NCBI GenBank assembly: GCA_034437215.1
Contig: DAOTVC010000115.1
Location: forward strand, 1-31,385
Reading direction: 5' to 3'
DNA length: 31,385 nucleotides
Origin: DAOTVC01 sp034437215
Lineage (GTDB): Bacteria; Chloroflexota; Anaerolineae; B4-G1; SLSP01
Part shown: positions 1-8,702 of the stretch, one piece after another
Position numbering within the stretch: position 1 is the stretch's first letter
Layout: the number at the start of each line of letters is the position of its first letter
The notes under the pieces: model-generated
What the model was told of the DNA's origin: nothing
The model's input: only the letters and a program-made list of their open reading frames with translations
Databases searched by the model: none
Translations under genes and position numbers: made by a program

Positions 1-30
1 GCTCACTACAAACCCATACGAGCCTGAAAG

Positions 31-62
31 AGCGAGCGCCCCGCAGTCGCGGGGCGCTCGCT
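31..62 (-). terminator. Strong hairpin ending the pilin-like operon
   Basis: Perfect 14-bp stem (31-44 pairs with 49-62) closed by a 4-nt loop, 25 bp beyond the stop codon of the TadG-like gene. Read on the minus strand it is followed only by CTTTC, so the U-tract is poor. Position and stem strength make a terminator or 3'-end-stabilising hairpin likely; it could also serve a plus-strand gene entering from outside. Confidence 0.6.
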
Positions 63-86
63 GTACGCTCTCTTCTGCCGCGCCCG

Positions 87-2336
87 CTATTCGACGAGGC
101 GGAGGAAGATGCGCTTGTAGAGTTCATCGAAGATGGGGTCGAGCTGGTCCGGGCTGGGCGCGTGGTTGTAGACCCCGCCGGTCAGCTCGGCGACGTACTG
201 CATCAGCTCGAAGTCGGCGTTGTAGCCGAGGGTGATGGTGTAGATGACGACGCCGTTGTTCCGCGCCTGCATGGCGTACCAGACGGTACAGTCCTTGGCC
301 CGATCCACATTATCTTCATCATCAGTTCCGGTGTTGTAGGGCCAGAGATCCTCGGCGTAGCATTCGGGCGTCTCTAGGTTATCGAGCCTGTTGGCCTGCC
401 CGTCGGTCATGACGATCAGGATGTGAGCGGCGCCGGGACGCCCGTAGTGATCGGGCTTATTGCTCAAGGCTTCGATCCCCAGGCGGATGCCGTGAGCGAT
501 GTTCGTGCCCCCGCTGGCTCGGGTGGTGTCCAACTTATTCATCACGGTGTTAGTGATGACATCGCGGGTGCAGTCGTCGATGCCGAGCCGGCGGACGCAC
601 TGGAGTTCGCTGGCGATATTGGCCGAATGGTTGTAGGGAATGTAGGCGATCTGATCGTACCGGGGGTCGAGGCGGGCGACGAAGCGCTTGGCAGACTCGA
701 CGGAGCCCCGGATAGGCTGCTCATCATCGTACATTGGGTCACGGTAGCGGTGGGGGTCGGCAGGGTAGGCCATGGCGGCGGTGCAGACGGGGCGATGAGG
801 ATTGGAGGGGGAGGGTGAGCCGCCGAAGCGCGCGTCGCAGGGATCGCAGGCCGAATCGGTGCGGTTGTTGTCCGCCACACTCGTCGCCGGTCCGTTGAGG
901 ATATTATTCACCAGGTGCTGGTAGGAGCTGTAGGGTTCCCCGTCGTTATCGTTATTCTTGTCGAAGAAGGTTGTGGGATTGCGCGAGTCTGTGGTGATGA
1001 CAATACGATCCAGGGCGATGCCCGGATCGCCGCCCCAGAAGTTCACCGTGTGTTCCTCCCCCCCCATGCTGATATCGTAGTATCCGGCGCGCTGCCAACT
1101 CCACTTGTTGGAGTGGGCTATGTCGCCGAAATTAGTTCTATGCACGGATTTTGCATAGTCGGTTGCCGGCGTGCCGTCGATGCCCCAGATGAAGTGCTTG
1201 CCGTCCCGGGGGGCACCATTTCCGTCTCCACCCTGACCCCGGAACCAGATGTACCATCGCCCCGAGGTGGGGGCGGAGAACTTGTAGTCGACGCGGGGCG
1301 CGGAATAGGGACCGCCGAACTCCAAGACCCTGGGAGCATAGCTGCACAGCCCCTCATTGCGGACGACGTCCACGTCACAGGGGATGCCCATCCCATCGGC
1401 GCCGATGGCGCTGCGGGGCGGCAGGTGAGCGATGTAGCCGCCCAGGTCGTCGCGCCCCAGCGATCCGGCACCGCCGCCGTTGCGCATGTAGCTCGGGACT
1501 CCGTAGTTGCCAGCGTTATGTCCCCCGTTGCGTTGGATGACCCAGTAGGTTTGTCCGGGCTGGTATAGACTGCGGTTGTGTGACGGGGTCTTGTAACTGT
1601 ACTCCTCCGCCTCAATAATAATGTACTGGTTGCCGTCGTGTTGTAGGGGTGAACTCCCCTCGCAGTGGTCCGGGTCCCCGTTCAGGTCACCGTCCCAGTT
1701 GAGGGGGTTGAGATGTCCGCTGGGATAGGGGTCACCGTCCGGTACCCAACAGCCGCGGCAGAGGCTGTCGAACTCCATGGAGCTCGACATGTCGAAGACC
1801 AGGGCGACGTCGAGGTTGTTGATGTTCTCGGCGATGGCGGACGCCGAGATGGGCATGTCGCTGAAGCCGAAGACCTTCATGAAGTAGATGGGGGCCTTTT
1901 CGACCACCTCCACCCTGATCCGGTTGGCCGAGTCTGCCAGGGTGGGGGGATCACGGTAGTCGGAGGTGTTGATGATGATGACGCGTTCGGCCTCCTCGGT
2001 GGCGGGACCGGAGACGTAGCTGTGATTGATCTCCAGCCGCACTGTGGTCGTCTCACCGCAGCGGTAGCCCGCGGCGGCGGCGTCCACCTCCAGCTCACAG
2101 CCGTAGTTGTTCTCGTCCAGGAACTCCAGGGCCCGGATCTGTGCCGCCGCCTCCAAGGGCAGCTCCGTAGCGGCGGAGAGGGCCGCAGCGTCGGCGGCGC
2201 GCCGGGCCCGAATGCGCTCCATGTAGCTGAGCCCCAGGTCCACCGCGAGCCCCACGAAGCCGATGAGGACGAGGATGGCGAAGGCCACGATGACCAGACT
2301 CTGTCCCTTTGTATATCTCTCTGCTGTTCTCTTCAT
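87..2336 (-). CDS. TadG-like membrane-anchored vWA protein with inserted carbohydrate-binding-like module
   Basis: About 749 aa. An N-terminal GQSLVIVAF stretch starts a single hydrophobic segment (residues about 12-38), followed by RARRAADAAALSAA, as in TadG/TadE-type pseudopilins. A vWA domain follows: the metal site is DMSSS (D182, S184, S186), the SGGT Thr at about 611 and MTDGQ with D645, so all five expected metal-site positions are present. Between the first metal loop and the next vWA helix (about 192-542) lies a roughly 350-residue insertion. Part of it (about 240-452) begins IIIEAEEY and ends LDRIVIT with Trp/Gly-rich strands, like CBM6/CBM35 jelly rolls. I chose the ATG at 2336 because GAGGAG lies 6 nt upstream; the in-frame ATG at 2360 overlaps the upstream stop but has no ribosome site. 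Last gene of the operon; probably an extracellular adhesin. Family assignment is from motifs only. Confidence 0.85.
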   Translation of the reverse strand: MKRTAERYTKGQSLVIVAFAILVLIGFVGLAVDLGLSYMERIRARRAADAAALSAATELPLEAAAQIRALEFLDENNYGCELEVDAAAAGYRCGETTTVRLEINHSYVSGPATEEAERVIIINTSDYRDPPTLADSANRIRVEVVEKAPIYFMKVFGFSDMPISASAIAENINNLDVALVFDMSSSMEFDSLCRGCWVPDGDPYPSGHLNPLNWDGDLNGDPDHCEGSSPLQHDGNQYIIIEAEEYSYKTPSHNRSLYQPGQTYWVIQRNGGHNAGNYGVPSYMRNGGGAGSLGRDDLGGYIAHLPPRSAIGADGMGIPCDVDVVRNEGLCSYAPRVLEFGGPYSAPRVDYKFSAPTSGRWYIWFRGQGGDGNGAPRDGKHFIWGIDGTPATDYAKSVHRTNFGDIAHSNKWSWQRAGYYDISMGGEEHTVNFWGGDPGIALDRIVITTDSRNPTTFFDKNNDNDGEPYSSYQHLVNNILNGPATSVADNNRTDSACDPCDARFGGSPSPSNPHRPVCTAAMAYPADPHRYRDPMYDDEQPIRGSVESAKRFVARLDPRYDQIAYIPYNHSANIASELQCVRRLGIDDCTRDVITNTVMNKLDTTRASGGTNIAHGIRLGIEALSNKPDHYGRPGAAHILIVMTDGQANRLDNLETPECYAEDLWPYNTGTDDEDNVDRAKDCTVWYAMQARNNGVVIYTITLGYNADFELMQYVAELTGGVYNHAPSPDQLDPIFDELYKRIFLRLVE

Positions 2337-2352
2337 CTCTAGCTCCTCGTCT

Positions 2353-3006
2353 CTAGTCATTTCGCGAGTCTCGCATGACCCGCATACCCGCCGACTGGTA
2401 GAGGGTCAGGGGGGAGGGCATCTGCAGGAGATCCATGAAGGTGGGAAAGAAGGGCTCGTGGGCGTAGAAGGTCTCGATGACGATGATCTCGCTCTCCTGA
2501 GGTTCGTAGTCCTCAGCCACCCGGCGCTCGTTGATCTTGCCCGTGATGTCCCCGTGCACCGACTCGTAGGCCGCGGCGTCGTCGATGCGGCTGTCCGCCT
2601 CCACGATGGGACGCCGGGACCCGTCGTCCAGTGTCAGGGTGCCGGTGACAAAGCGGGTGACCCCGGCGTAGTCGAGGCTCCCGTCCACGTCGATGGGGAA
2701 GCGGGTGATGATGAGGCCGAAGTTGCTGTTGGGGCCGGAGGTGATGTACTTGCTCTTCGGCTCTCCCCCGACCTCGAGGATGCCGCCTGCGTTCACCACC
2801 CGGGTGGCGATGCTGGGATCCTCGAAACGTCCTCGGGAGCCCAGGCGCACGCCCTCACGATTGGCGCCGACGAGCTCCATGTAGTCGTAGAAGGCGTAGC
2901 CTACGTCTACCATCCCGATGATCAACAGCAGCAAGAAGGGCAGCACCAGGGCGAATTCGACGATGCCCTGGCCCTCCCTCTTTCCATAACTCCTTATCTT
3001 GTGCAT
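2353..3006 (-). CDS. TadE-like pseudopilin
   Basis: About 217 aa. It starts MHKIRSYGKREGQGIVEFAL and continues into one hydrophobic helix to about residue 36, the TadE signature (G-Q-x-x-V/I-E-F-A plus transmembrane segment) that in Tad systems can be cut by a prepilin peptidase before or near the conserved Glu. The rest is a soluble extracellular domain of about 180 residues with no motif I recognise. The open frame continues upstream to 3372, but that part is alanine/glycine-rich and lies inside the preceding gene; the ATG at 3006 has GGGGGAGG 6-7 nt upstream. It is 17 bp from the preceding gene, and the next gene's start overlaps or closely follows its stop. Probably a minor pilin of the same assembly. 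Confidence 0.85.
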   Translation of the reverse strand: MHKIRSYGKREGQGIVEFALVLPFLLLLIIGMVDVGYAFYDYMELVGANREGVRLGSRGRFEDPSIATRVVNAGGILEVGGEPKSKYITSGPNSNFGLIITRFPIDVDGSLDYAGVTRFVTGTLTLDDGSRRPIVEADSRIDDAAAYESVHGDITGKINERRVAEDYEPQESEIIVIETFYAHEPFFPTFMDLLQMPSPLTLYQSAGMRVMRDSRND

Positions 3007-3023
3007 CTCTCTGCCTCCCCCTT

Positions 3024-3626
3024 CTACTCTTGTGGGACGTCCACGACGGCCCCTGTCTGTGCATCCACTTCCCAGAAGTCCGACAACCGCCCCTCTGCAT
3101 CCTGCACGATGACCTGCCAGGTGACGGCCCCACTTCTGCGGCGTCCCAGGTGGAGGTGCAGGGTGCTCGCTTGAGCCTCTTTCCAGAGCTCTGCCCCCCG
3201 GGCCTGCCACCACTCTCGCAGCACCGTGCTGCTCGTCACCCTCCAGTCGTCGCCCTGCAGCGTCTGTTGGCGGTAGGGCGTGTTCCGCTGCTGCAGCTCC
3301 CGCACCTCCCGCCCCGTGACCAGCACCGTCACCAGCCGTTTCCTGCCCGGCGAGTAGACCTGGAAACTCCACCCGCTGTCATCGTCTGTATGGGGACGGA
3401 CGGCTAACCCGGCGTTGACCACGCCGGCGTCCTCGGCCCAGGAGGACATCCACTTCTCCAGGGTGGCGTAAGCCTCCTGCGCCTCCGGCAGCCGGGCCAG
3501 CGGGGCGGGCAGGTCGCCCCCCCGGACCCCGGTGGTGGGGCGGGGCTGCAGCCAGCTCAGACCCAGTACGATGAGCAAAGCAAGGCCGATGAGCCCCACA
3601 CCCAGTAACAAGAGCCGACCTTTCAT
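3024..3626 (-). CDS. Small membrane-anchored PepSY-like protein
   Basis: 200 aa. One N-terminal hydrophobic helix (residues about 5-24) and then a soluble, presumably extracytoplasmic domain. The C-terminal stretch TWQVIVQDAEGRLSDFWEVD followed by AQTGAVV resembles the end of a PepSY fold (a beta strand with W-x-V, then D-x-x-T-G). PepSY domains usually inhibit or chaperone secreted peptidases; here I infer only a possible chaperone or processing role for the surface proteins beside it. It is 2 bp downstream of the propeller gene, so the two are translated together. Similarity is weak and judged by eye; hypothetical protein is the safe name. Confidence 0.7.
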   Translation of the reverse strand: MKGRLLLLGVGLIGLALLIVLGLSWLQPRPTTGVRGGDLPAPLARLPEAQEAYATLEKWMSSWAEDAGVVNAGLAVRPHTDDDSGWSFQVYSPGRKRLVTVLVTGREVRELQQRNTPYRQQTLQGDDWRVTSSTVLREWWQARGAELWKEAQASTLHLHLGRRRSGAVTWQVIVQDAEGRLSDFWEVDAQTGAVVDVPQE

Positions 3627-3628
3627 GG

Positions 3629-5176
3629 CTACTTGCCCCTGCAGATCAGCGGCAGGTAGACGGTAGGTTGGTCCTGGCCCGAATCGGGCGTGGGGGTCGG
3701 CGCCTCATAGAGATCTTCGCCGAAGTAGCTGTAGTAGACTTGGTACTTGTCGTAGAGCCCCTGGCGCCGCATGAAGACCAGGTGCAGCCCTTGAGACTCC
3801 AGGCTCGGGTCGGGCAGGGCGATGTCGGGGCTCACCCGCGTGTCGTAGCCCTCCCCCGAGCTCCAACCCGTCTCCTCCCAGACGTAATCGCCGGTGGTCG
3901 CCGATAGGGTGATGGCCCAGGTCGTCGAGATAGTGTAGCCGGCGGCGTAGTCGGCGTTCTGGATCTGCCAGCCCACCACAGGTGCGCCTGCCGCGTTCAT
4001 CGCTACGGCGGGGCGGAGCAGATAGCGGTACTCCTCTGTGTCGTCGTCGGTGCCGTCGTACACATGGAGGAGGGCCTGATTGGTGCTCCGGTTGGACCGC
4101 ACCTCTTTCAGATCACCAATGCTCCACGTTCCATGCTCCTGCTGCTCTGACCAGTGCTGGTCGATAGGTTGGTAGAGGAGTGCGAACTCCCGACAGGTCG
4201 GCTTGGGGCTGAGGTCGACGCAGTAGTTCCAGAAGAGGTTGATCCGATCCCCGCTCACCCCGAGGGCGGGCCGGGGGTGGGTCTGCGCTGCAAGCGCCTC
4301 GGTGTGGTTGGGATTTCCACTCGCACACTCCGACGCGCTGTTGACGTCGTCGGGGCAGCGCCGGTAGCGGACGCGCCCGTAGCCCTCCGTCGGCGAGTGA
4401 TGGGTCTCCCAGACGAGATGGACGTAGCCGTGTTGAAGTTCCGGCGAGTAGGCCCAGGCGATGCGGGGCTGGTAAGCACTGTTATCCGGGTTGGAGAGCC
4501 GCATCTGCTTCCACGTAGTGCCATCGAGCCGCGCGTACCAGATCTCGCTCACGCGCTCCCAATCATCGACCGCCGACAGGACATCGCGATGGCTGTAGAC
4601 GATGTGGGGGCCACCTGCGTCGTCCACGGCGACGTAGGCCTCCAGGTAGCGCCGGCCCGTCGTGGTGGTCTCCACAATCTTGGAGAGGCTCTGGCAGGTG
4701 TCCGCGAGGAGATCACAGGTCGTGTAGTGGACGGCGCTCGACGTAGTGTTCTCGCACGGGGTCTGGGCGGTGAGGACGACGTGGGCCGTCGTGCCCTGCA
4801 CCGCCACATCGACGTGGTTGACGCAGCCCCCCGACACGGGGGCAGAGAGCGCCACAGGGCCTTGCCATCCGTTACGCAGGGTGCTCTCGGTGGCCCAGCG
4901 CAGGAGGGCGCGCCCGCCGTTGGCGAAGCAGTCGCCCCCGGCCTTCGGGTTCTCCTGGATCCAGCTCACCGCCAGCCACTGTCCCGTCTCATTGCGCGCC
5001 AGGCGGGGACGGACGGCGTTGCAGGGTTCAGAGCCGCCGGAGAGGAGGACGTCGGTGGTGTGGGGGAAGTCGGCGTAGGCCCCCTGCGCCAGGAGCAGCA
5101 GGAGCCCGATGAGGAGCCCCAACAGCCCCAGGAGCGGGTAGAGTCTTCGTCGTGTCATGGCTTCGTGTTCAGACAA
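3629..5176 (-). CDS. Secreted beta-propeller-like protein with YLPLI C-terminal tail
   Basis: About 515 aa from a TTG codon, chosen because GAGGAAG lies about 7 nt upstream; the next start (ATG at 5158, six codons in) has a poor ribosome site. Residues about 9-35 form a positively charged then hydrophobic export segment ending AQGAYADF, a plausible signal-peptidase site. The body repeats blades such as RLARNETGQWLAVSW, PHIVYSHRD, PRIAWAYSPE, HLVWETHH and LHLVFMRR, with the Asp/Gly and aromatic spacing of sialidase/BNR-type propellers. It ends with a Pro/Thr linker and VYLPLICRGK. No catalytic residues are recognisable. Second gene of the pilin-like operon; probably a surface or secreted binding protein. 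Confidence 0.8.
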   Translation of the reverse strand: MSEHEAMTRRRLYPLLGLLGLLIGLLLLLAQGAYADFPHTTDVLLSGGSEPCNAVRPRLARNETGQWLAVSWIQENPKAGGDCFANGGRALLRWATESTLRNGWQGPVALSAPVSGGCVNHVDVAVQGTTAHVVLTAQTPCENTTSSAVHYTTCDLLADTCQSLSKIVETTTTGRRYLEAYVAVDDAGGPHIVYSHRDVLSAVDDWERVSEIWYARLDGTTWKQMRLSNPDNSAYQPRIAWAYSPELQHGYVHLVWETHHSPTEGYGRVRYRRCPDDVNSASECASGNPNHTEALAAQTHPRPALGVSGDRINLFWNYCVDLSPKPTCREFALLYQPIDQHWSEQQEHGTWSIGDLKEVRSNRSTNQALLHVYDGTDDDTEEYRYLLRPAVAMNAAGAPVVGWQIQNADYAAGYTISTTWAITLSATTGDYVWEETGWSSGEGYDTRVSPDIALPDPSLESQGLHLVFMRRQGLYDKYQVYYSYFGEDLYEAPTPTPDSGQDQPTVYLPLICRGK

Positions 5177-5206
5177 CGCTATCTTCCTCGTTTCTGTTCC
5201 AAAGTT

Positions 5207-8200
5207 CTATTGCAAGAGCAGGTTGATATTGTAGTTCCGTTCGTCTGCCACCACCGTCACTACCGTCGTCGCCGTGCGCAGAGTACCTCCCACCCAGGAC
5301 TCGGCGTAGACCACGTAGGTGCCGGGCGGGATGTTGTAGAAGTGGTAGGTGCCGTCGTGGATGGACTGGGTGTGGTAGATCTGCCCGCCCTGGGCGTAGG
5401 CCCAGACGTTGGCGCCGGGCAGGATCACGGGCGCGTGGTACTCACCCAGCGTGGTAACCGTTCCGCCGAAGGAGGCGGTGTCGGGCTCGTCATCGGGGAC
5501 GGGCCACTCGGTGCAGAGCTCGGCGCTCAGATCGTCCATGTAGAAGAAGGTGCCGTTGTAGTCCTCGTCGTGGGTGGCGTTCCAGTAGAGGCGGACCTGC
5601 TCCCCGGCGTAGTCCTCCAGGTCGAGGAGGCTGCTCATGTCCCTCTCTATCGTCAGCCACCGATCGGCCGTAGCGCCCCCGTGGGTGATGACCGTCGGCG
5701 CGGTCAGGTCGGTGCCGCCGGTGTCTTGCAGCCGCAGGTAGAGGACGTCGTCGATGTCGGGACCGCCGGGGCTGCACTCGAAGAAGCTCTTGGTCACGAA
5801 GTAGTGCCCTTCGACCACCAGCGTGGAGATGGAGTAGACCTCGGTGGGGAAGACGACGTCCTGGTAGAGGTAGGGCTGGAGGTTGCTCTGGGGACAGGGG
5901 TAGACGCCGAAGCTGGCGTGGGCGCGCATGGAGAAGCTGCCCCGGTATCTCTCAACGGAGCTGCGCTGGGTTCCACCCTGGTTATCACGGGACCAGTACT
6001 GGAAGACGGTCGAATAGTTACCCTCGAAGCCGGGCACGTAGAGGAGTTCGGAGCACTGGACGAGTCCGGGGGGGTGGATGGGCTTCTGGTTCGCGGACTC
6101 CGTACAGATTTCGAAGTCATCGACGATCCCCGTACCGTAGTTGCTGCTCCCAGAGGCGTGCGCGATGCCGATGTAGTCCAGGGAGTTCGGCGCATCGCGG
6201 GTGCCCTGCAGGGTCCAGTCGCTCGCCTCAGGCTCGCTCGCTGTGCTGTAGTAGTACTCGTAGCTGTTGTCCCGCCTCAAGATGCGCATCCACACGGGGA
6301 GGCTCGTCGTCTGGCCCACCCCGATCCAATTTGCTCCACCGTTGTAGGAGTCGCGGCGAGCCGCCTGGGTCCCGGCCGGGTTTTTGGCGTTGGTTGCGAC
6401 GTTCATGACGTAGGGTGACTTTTGATCGTCGGGGAACTGGCGGACGTGGAGGCCTATCTTGGACCAGTTAGCCGCTTGCGGCTCCTGGATGATTCTCAAG
6501 CGGGCGTCGAAGTCCCCTTCGATGGGCTGGTAGATGTAGTAGATGTCATTTTTTCCGCCCCAAAGGCTGTCTCCATCGCTGGTCACCTCCAACTGTCCGC
6601 CGTTGTTGGCGTAGGAGCCGTCGGCGTTGCCCAACTCCTGGGTGGTCCACTGCGCGCCCAGCCCGCTATCGAAGCTGTCGCTCATGGCGGGATCGGGAAT
6701 GCCGCAGTCGACGTCGAAGTCCAGCGGGCCGAAGATGTTGTTCTCCTCACCGCCCGTGAGGCCCTCGTCGATGTAATTTGTGGTGTCCACCTGGGCCCAG
6801 AGGTTGTTGCTGCCGAATCGGGTGTTCTCCACCGTGACGGTGAGCACGGTGCTTTCAAAGGGGCCCAGATCCGTCAGCCACTGCTTGACCTCGCCCAGCT
6901 GACGGGTGAAGGGGGCCTCCTCGAGATTGAGGTAGACGTCGACGTCGAAGGGGGTGTTCACGATGGCGATGGGCGCTAGGTTCTCCACCTCGACCTCCAG
7001 GGTGAGGGGGTAGCCGGAGAGGATCTCATCGGGTGCGTTGAGGATGCGCAGATCGGCGATGTGGAGGTCCGGGGGGACCTCGGCGATCTGGAGGGGGGCC
7101 GAGTAGGCGACCAGGGTGCCGGCGTTGCCGCAGGCGTTGCTGCCGCCGTCGCCGCGGTGGGATTCGAGGCGGTAGAAGCCGGCGACGCCGAGGGGCACGT
7201 CCACCGGAACGGTGACGTCGGTGTCCCAGGTGGCGGCGTTGACGTCCACGGGGAAGGCGAGCCGCTCGATGACCGCCGTGCTGGTGACCCCGTCGGGGCA
7301 CCACCAGAGGGAGTGGGAGTTGCCGGAGCTGGGGTGGTCCATGAGATCCACGCCGATGGTGTCGGCGGGGGCCGGGTGGTGGTCGGAGACGATGAGGTAG
7401 GGGCCCGTAGCCTGCCAGATCTTCGTCGCCGTGTCGGAAGGCTCGTTGGCGTCGATGTTGCCGTCGCCGTCGTAGTCCAGCCAGGCCTCGATGGTCGCCG
7501 TCAGCGGCTCGTTGGCGAAGATGGACATGGGCGCCAGCCCGTTGCCCATGGTGTCCTGTATCGTAACCTGGGTGCCTATGCCGGCGTAGGCGAAGCTCCC
7601 GCCGTTGGTGCGGAAGGTCACCCGGGCGCCGCCGATGTTATCGCCCTCGGGGCTGGTGACGTGGGCGGCGAAGTCGTGCTGGCGCTCTCCGGGAAGCTCG
7701 TTGGTCGCCGTCTCGAAGTCGAGGGCCAGGTTGTAGACGGGGATGGGGGTAGGGCTAGGCGTCGGCCCTTCTGTAGGGTCAGGTGCGGGTGTGACCGTGT
7801 TCTGCGGGGGATCGCCGGGATCGAAGACGGGCGGGGCGGCGATGGTGGGGGGGACCAGGTTCCCGTAGCCCACCTGCACACCCTCGTTGATGGACTCCGT
7901 CGAGGAGGCGACGCGGACGAAGGGATGGTTGGTGAGGGGGGCAAAGACCGTCAGCGGGACGTTGTGGATGACGCGCACCCGCACGGTGAGCCCCTGGAGG
8001 CCCGGATGATCCTCCTCCGCGGGGTCCTCGAAGGAGGGGAGGCCCCAGACCTGCACGCCGAACATCCCCGATTCGTCGAGATAGTTGTCGATGCAGGTCG
8101 AGGAGGGGAGTCCGCTGCCGTCACAGATGCTCTCCATCCGTAGGCCCAGGGCGGCCTCGGTGGCCTTGATCTTGATGAGCCGGACCCGCCGTGCGTGGTA

Positions 8201-8476
8201 GTCCTCATCGGTCTCGTAGTCGTTCTCGGCGTAGTCGATGGGGCAGTAGGGCCAGGGCTCGTCGGTGTAGACCCCATCCCGATCCCGATCCAGGCACTTG
8301 CCCTGGTCAGGTTGGTAGGCGGTAGCGAAGCGGACGGCTTCGCGCGCCGCGTGATTGACCGTGAGATATCCCTGCATGATGAAGGCGCCGTCGATGAGGG
8401 CTAATAGTACCATGAGCAGCAGTGGTAGAATGAGTGCGAACTCCACCATATTCTGACCGCGGTTACGTCGCTCCAT
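5207..8476 (-). CDS. TadE-anchored multidomain surface protein (1,089 aa)
   Basis: First gene of the operon. Residues 1-200 are TadE-like: MERRNRGQNMVEFALILPLL runs into one hydrophobic helix, then AAREAVRFA. A Pro/Thr linker (about 205-247) leads to an Ig-like domain (about 248-355) with a calcium-loop-like DYDGDGNIDANE, then an unassigned domain (about 356-466) and a CARDB-like domain (about 468-590, DLRILNAPDEILSGYPLTLE). A concanavalin-like DUF1349/LamG-type domain (about 596-793) and a galactose-binding-like jelly roll (about 805-990) follow, ending in a carboxypeptidase-regulatory/SpaA-like beta sandwich (about 1000-1089) with YHFYNIPPGTYVV. The ATG at 8476 has AAGGGGGA 5-6 nt upstream; an in-frame TTG at 8524 has no ribosome site. 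TadE-like proteins are usually about 150-250 aa, so about 850 residues of binding modules are an addition. Domain limits are by eye. Confidence 0.85.
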   Translation of the reverse strand: MERRNRGQNMVEFALILPLLLMVLLALIDGAFIMQGYLTVNHAAREAVRFATAYQPDQGKCLDRDRDGVYTDEPWPYCPIDYAENDYETDEDYHARRVRLIKIKATEAALGLRMESICDGSGLPSSTCIDNYLDESGMFGVQVWGLPSFEDPAEEDHPGLQGLTVRVRVIHNVPLTVFAPLTNHPFVRVASSTESINEGVQVGYGNLVPPTIAAPPVFDPGDPPQNTVTPAPDPTEGPTPSPTPIPVYNLALDFETATNELPGERQHDFAAHVTSPEGDNIGGARVTFRTNGGSFAYAGIGTQVTIQDTMGNGLAPMSIFANEPLTATIEAWLDYDGDGNIDANEPSDTATKIWQATGPYLIVSDHHPAPADTIGVDLMDHPSSGNSHSLWWCPDGVTSTAVIERLAFPVDVNAATWDTDVTVPVDVPLGVAGFYRLESHRGDGGSNACGNAGTLVAYSAPLQIAEVPPDLHIADLRILNAPDEILSGYPLTLEVEVENLAPIAIVNTPFDVDVYLNLEEAPFTRQLGEVKQWLTDLGPFESTVLTVTVENTRFGSNNLWAQVDTTNYIDEGLTGGEENNIFGPLDFDVDCGIPDPAMSDSFDSGLGAQWTTQELGNADGSYANNGGQLEVTSDGDSLWGGKNDIYYIYQPIEGDFDARLRIIQEPQAANWSKIGLHVRQFPDDQKSPYVMNVATNAKNPAGTQAARRDSYNGGANWIGVGQTTSLPVWMRILRRDNSYEYYYSTASEPEASDWTLQGTRDAPNSLDYIGIAHASGSSNYGTGIVDDFEICTESANQKPIHPPGLVQCSELLYVPGFEGNYSTVFQYWSRDNQGGTQRSSVERYRGSFSMRAHASFGVYPCPQSNLQPYLYQDVVFPTEVYSISTLVVEGHYFVTKSFFECSPGGPDIDDVLYLRLQDTGGTDLTAPTVITHGGATADRWLTIERDMSSLLDLEDYAGEQVRLYWNATHDEDYNGTFFYMDDLSAELCTEWPVPDDEPDTASFGGTVTTLGEYHAPVILPGANVWAYAQGGQIYHTQSIHDGTYHFYNIPPGTYVVYAESWVGGTLRTATTVVTVVADERNYNINLLLQ

Positions 8477-8667
8477 CTTGTCCCCCTTAGGGCGGCCATC
8501 GCTGTTACATCTGTTCTCCAACACCGCGTGCCGCCGGTTGCGCGGTGTCGGCGCTCCACAGGCATCTTGTATGGACCTGCCTCTAACCTTATCTCCGTCC
8601 CCAGCGCTCCCAAACGATAAACTAACTATATCGCTCGAAGACCCGCAAGGTAACGGTCACTTTCCTG
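8477..8667 (-). other. Long 5' leader of the pilin-like operon
   Basis: If transcription starts near 8667 the operon has a leader of about 190 nt. It contains a hairpin with an 8-bp perfect stem (8521-8528 with 8541-8548, 12-nt loop) about 45 nt before the start codon. A second weak promoter (TTACCT-17-TATAGT, 8625-8653) lies inside it. I looked for a cyclic-di-GMP riboswitch core and did not recognise one. Confidence 0.3.
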
Positions 8668-8673
8668 AATATA

Positions 8674-8702
8674 ATTTTAACTGGCCTAGGGGGCTTTGTC
8701 AA
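8674..8702 (-). promoter_or_regulatory. Sigma70-type promoter for the pilin-like operon
   Basis: On the minus strand TTGACA (8697-8702) is separated by 17 bp from TAAAAT (8674-8679), an 11/12 match to consensus with ideal spacing. The -35 box is formed by the Val-Asp-Lys codons at the end of the degraded ORF at 8686-8973, so the promoter probably came with, or survived from, a mobile-element end. Confidence 0.6.

Noticed and set aside
3007..3372. Upstream extension of the short TadE-like protein by 122 residues
   Set aside because: The extension overlaps the PepSY-like gene in another frame, is Gly/Ala/Arg-rich, and the ATG at 3006 has a strong ribosome site and a proper TadE N-terminus.
4154..6418. 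Plus-strand open frame of 754 codons across two pilin-operon genes
   Set aside because: It spans the gap between two well-supported minus-strand genes, is rich in Val/Gly/Asp/Arg, and has no domain; a shadow frame.
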